From Nothopassalora personata (lineage: Eukaryota; Ascomycota; Dothideomycetes; Mycosphaerellales; Mycosphaerellaceae), in the NCBI GenBank assembly GCA_033816765.1, contig CM066288.1, forward strand, positions 3,224,001 through 3,288,000: a stretch of DNA of 64,000 bases, read 5' to 3'. Under the pieces are notes generated by a model. That model was given only the letters and a program-made list of their open reading frames with translations, was not told the origin of the DNA and ran no database searches. The position numbers and the translations under genes were made by a program. Shown piece after piece: positions 60,554 to 64,000 of the stretch (within the stretch, counting starts at the first letter, position 1; each line of letters starts with the position of its first letter).

Positions 60554-63500
60554 ATGGCGTTCTATCGCGGACCGCAGTCGCCGCGAGAGGAGCAGTATAT
60601 GTCGAACCCACTATCAGCACCCCAAAGAAACCCCAACAGGTGGAGCGCTAGCATGGCAGGGACGAACGATGTACGAGGAGCATTGCACAGAAGATTCACA
60701 ACGAACACGGTGCCAACGTTGTCGCCGATCGGTCAGCAGAGAAGACAAGCAGCAGGAGATGTACAACAACAGGTGAGTCGACGGATACTTAAGAGGATGC
60801 GGACGTGAGGTTGGGAACGAGACAGGGCCAAAGAAGAGCTGCGAATGCTGGCTGGTGCGAAAAATACAGCAATTTTGGCTGTGGCTGGACGGTTGTCCGC
60901 CTTCCAACAGCCGGGGTACAGCGTCTTTGGCTCAGGTGCTCAACCTCATGAACCAGATTACACTCCTTCCAGCCGGCGAAGCACAAACCCGCACTTATCA
61001 CTTGCACGCGAGCACGAATCTGGAATATGCGCTAACAGATGCTGTAGTCCAATGCCCACAACCGGATCCCTCCAGTAAGTGCTCAAAGGATGTTGCCTAT
61101 ACTTGATCTGCTCCTCTCCAATTGTGATATAACGCGCTATCTTGCGCAAACGAAGGAACAAGGCCTGGGTTCACGAGATCGGGAGAAACGTATTCCGCAA
61201 GTGACTCGGGCTGCGTTTGAGATCATTGCAAACGAAGATGCAAAGTCATAGAAGCCAACCTCGAGCCCTTGCCAGAATGTCTTCTGTGCGCTATGCACGA
61301 TCTGCGGCGTGGATCCACAGAAAGCCGAGGACCAGTAGCATCGCAGAGGAGCAGATCAGTGACCTGGGCATGTACAGCTTTTGAACACCAGCTGACACCG
61401 TGGCGTCTAGTCTGAGCGCGCTGCTCGTCACTACGAGAATCTCCTTCAAGCTCAGCGCAAGATCCAAGAAGAGCTCGAGAAGGTCGACGCCGAGACACGC
61501 CGTGAAGTTGACGAGAACATACGCCACGAGCACTCAGTCACTCAGCTCTTTGCACAGAGCGAGCCCACGACTCCACCAGAGTATCACGTCTACCCGAACA
61601 ACTTCTCACGGTCAAACCGTTACTCGACCGCTAGTTTGACGTCACCTCCTGGCATTGTCACAAGACCGAATCGCTCTAGCACGCAGCTCACTTCGCCATC
61701 ATCAGGCTTTGCTCGCACTTACAACACCGGCAACACCTCCAACCTACCATCGCAATCTGTTCCAGGGTCTCGACGACAATCTGACGACGAAGAGGACGAA
61801 GCCGACTTCCTATATGATTACGACAACAGCATCCGTCGCGCTGCAGCAAAGTAAGTCCTACTCTCATCTCACATCTTGCATTGTCGTGGTTGCCTTCACA
61901 ATATGATAAAAATCTTGGCACGTTTCAAGCTTGAGCACGTGCCTCGACACAACCTCGCCTCAGGCCTCACTCACTTTGCGATTGTTGAGCTCGACAATAA
62001 CCCATCCAATTGACAATACCACCGCAACACGCTCAATAACAGACAATTCGCAAATTTGCTGCATGATTGAGATCTGGCAACAATAGCAGCTGGGCTTCGC
62101 TGCGCCTATATACCCCCAATTCCCGCTCTTCAAGAGCTCAAACTGATCCATCGCTTCCACTACAGTCCAAACCGCAACTCTATGCCAATCACCTCCTACG
62201 ACCGCAAGAGAAACACCACGGAGCTTGTCCTTGGTCCGGTGAATACGACCGGCTTCCTTTTTGATGATAACGACCAACACGCACCTCAACCGACGTCTAA
62301 CAAGACCTCCCCTCCAGACACGAAGACATATCTGCAGGTTCAGCACACTGCCGACGGCTTCCCAAAGCTTATACGTCGGGAAGAAAACAACGATCTGTCA
62401 GTGTCTGTGACATCTGCAGCGCTTGATCTTGCATCCTCTTCAGACGAGCCGGCGCAGGTTGCCGACCGAGCCACGGCTACCCGCCATCGCATTTCCTTGC
62501 CCCCAAGCGCTCTAGCCGGCAACATGAGCATGCAGCCATTGAACAGCATCCTGGCCAACTCCAACGACACCCGATCCGCTGCAAACAACCGTCGTTCGGT
62601 CGAGGTGCACTTCTCCGCTGAGACCAAGCGTCCAACGCTGCTAGCCTCACCGCCTCGTGGCATGACAAACGGCTCGCAGTTCTCGTCCTCCTACTCCACC
62701 AACGACCTTCCGACTATGAAGAGCATCGACACCGAAGCTACTGAAGGTGGCGTCTCCCTCACCTCTCCACCTGGCCAGCACAACCATCTTGCCGCTACCA
62801 CGTCTCCAACACACAACCCAGCTGCACTTGCTCTTCTGTCTCCAGGCTCAAACGCCCAGACCCAAGACTTTCCATCTCCAAACAAGCCAAGCGAAGGTCT
62901 CGACATTTACAATCAAGGACAGCCCGGTCTTCAAGCTAACGCAGCTCCCTTTGGCCCAACCTCTCCAGAGAACGGTTTCGCCAGTCCAAACATGTCCCAC
63001 TACAACCAGCCAGCAGCGTACTATGGAGGCTACGGCATGCAGATGCTGGGCAACGGCTTTGCGAACATGAACTTGGGTGGTCCCAACGGCTATGGCCAAC
63101 AAGGCCACGTACCTCAATATGGCAGCCCTTACCAGCAGCAAAGTGGCTTTGGTGGCTACCAGCAGTACCAACAGGGCGGTCAAGCTGGCCCAGGCGCAGG
63201 TCGCTACGACAACAGCCGCACTAACCCACAGCAGCGTCGCCAGGCAGCCGAAGATGCTCAAGCAAAGTTCAATTCTATCAAGGTCGAGCAATTGCAGGGC
63301 GAGATCTACACACTCTGCAAGGATCAACATGGCTGTCGCTTCCTGCAGAGAAAGCTCGAGGAGCGTAACGAGAAGACTGTTCAGATCATCTTTGACGAAG
63401 TCAAGACTCACATGATCGACTTGATGGTCGATCCCTTTGGCAACTACTTGTGCCAAAAGCTGCTGGAGAGCACCAACGATGATCAGCGCACTGTCCTCAT

Positions 63501-64000
63501 TCAAAATGCCAAGCCAGCCATGACCAAGATCGCTCTGAACCAGCACGGCACTCGTGCCCTTCAGAAGATGATTGAGTACATCTCTACTCCCGAGCAGACT
63601 GCACTCATCATCGACGCTCTCCGCAACGATGTCGTCCTCCTCATCCAGGACCTCAATGGTAACCATGTCATTCAGAAGTGTCTCAACCACCTGTCGTCCA
63701 TCGATGCTGCCTTCATCTTCGACGCTGTTGGCAACAACTGCATCACCGTCGGTACTCATCGACATGGCTGCTGTGTCCTCCAGCGCTGCATCGATCATGC
63801 CGATGGTTTGCAGAAGGGCGAGATGGTCGACCACGTCATCCGCAACGCTTATGCTCTGATCCAAGATCCTTTTGGCAATTACGTTGTTCAATACATCCTT
63901 GACCTGTCCGAGCCCTGCTTCACCGAACCACTCTGCCAGGCTTTCTTTGGCGAGATCCCAGCCCTTTCACGACAGAAGTTCAGCTCCAACGTGATCGAGA
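60554..64000 (+). CDS. Pumilio-family (PUF) RNA-binding protein, 3' truncated by window edge
   Basis: Best model: exons 60554-60772, 61411-61850 and 62166 to beyond 64000 (about 831 residues visible). Exon 1 reads MAFYRGPQSPREEQYM...NPNRWSAS...RRFTTNTVPTLSPIGQQRRQAAGD. Exon 2 starts SERAARHYENLLQAQRKIQEELEKVD. Exon 3 resumes NPNRNSMPITSYDRKRNTTELVLGPVNTTGFLF. A Gln/Gly/Tyr-rich linker leads to Puf repeats from about residue 600. Their base-contact helices are: R1 HGCRFLQ, R2 FGNYLCQ, R3 HGTRALQ, R4 NGNHVIQ, R5 HGCCVLQ, R6 FGNYVVQ, R7 FSSNVIE. This matches canonical PUF order, and SNxxE in R7 predicts recognition of a UGUA core in mRNA 3' UTRs. R5 has Cys-Cys in place of the common Cys-Arg. 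The introns (638 and 315 bp) are long for this window and may hide a small exon. Cytoplasmic regulator of mRNA decay or translation is inferred. Confidence 0.88.

Overview
This is a gene-dense stretch of a nuclear genome from a filamentous ascomycete (Pezizomycotina). Introns are short (about 47-120 bp, a few longer) with GT...AG ends and CTAAC/CTGAC branch-like sequences. The genes have no operon spacing. Several families are typical of such fungi: Pth11-like rhodopsin-type membrane protein, fungal arylsulfotransferase, Dal5-like MFS transporter, fungal YDG/SRA protein. A Dothideomycete is my guess from protein flavour and the RIP-like patch; the sequence alone does not prove it.

Layout. 1-3047: 3' part of a GYF-domain protein. 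3183-3554 (-): a stranded N-terminal fragment of an FAD oxidoreductase. 4067-4381: small orphan ORF. 4883-6602 (-): mitochondrial adrenodoxin reductase (ARH1 type). 6908-8845: four-TM membrane protein. 9162-9437 (-): small coiled-coil protein. 10258-11411 (-): rhodopsin-like membrane protein. 12312-18797 (-): NADH-glutamate synthase. 21215-21582 (-) and 21893-24430 (+): a divergent pair, histone chaperone Chz1 and replisome protein Ctf4/AND-1, with a cell-cycle (MCB-like) box between them. 25339-25830: Gly-rich protein. 26260-26973 (-): twin CX9C mitochondrial protein. 27287-28924 (-): ubiquitin protease. 29893-30325: small membrane protein. 30823-32266 (-): 3-isopropylmalate dehydrogenase (five exons).

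32267-36400 is the accessory part of the window: a degenerate tandem repeat (about 32800-33150), a TA-rich RIP-like tract (about 33250-34060), a two-exon small secreted six-cysteine protein (34085-34432) and an SRA/YDG-domain gene (34905-36234). 37036-38694 is an MFS permease.

The rest is mostly housekeeping: UTP10 and NRDE2 (divergent), bystin/ENP1 and BRE2/ASH2 (divergent), an arylsulfotransferase-like secreted protein, RNA polymerase III subunit RPC2 (four exons including an 8-nt microexon), and a Pumilio-family RNA-binding protein that runs off the right edge.

Functionally the window is weighted to nucleic-acid machinery (Pol III, ribosome biogenesis, RNA surveillance, H2A.Z chaperone, COMPASS, replisome, PUF), plus amino-acid metabolism (GLT1, LEU2). 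The most interesting signals are the secreted cysteine-rich protein beside a RIP-like tract, the neighbouring SRA protein, and the RPC2 microexon. No tRNA, rRNA, CRISPR or intact transposon was recognised.
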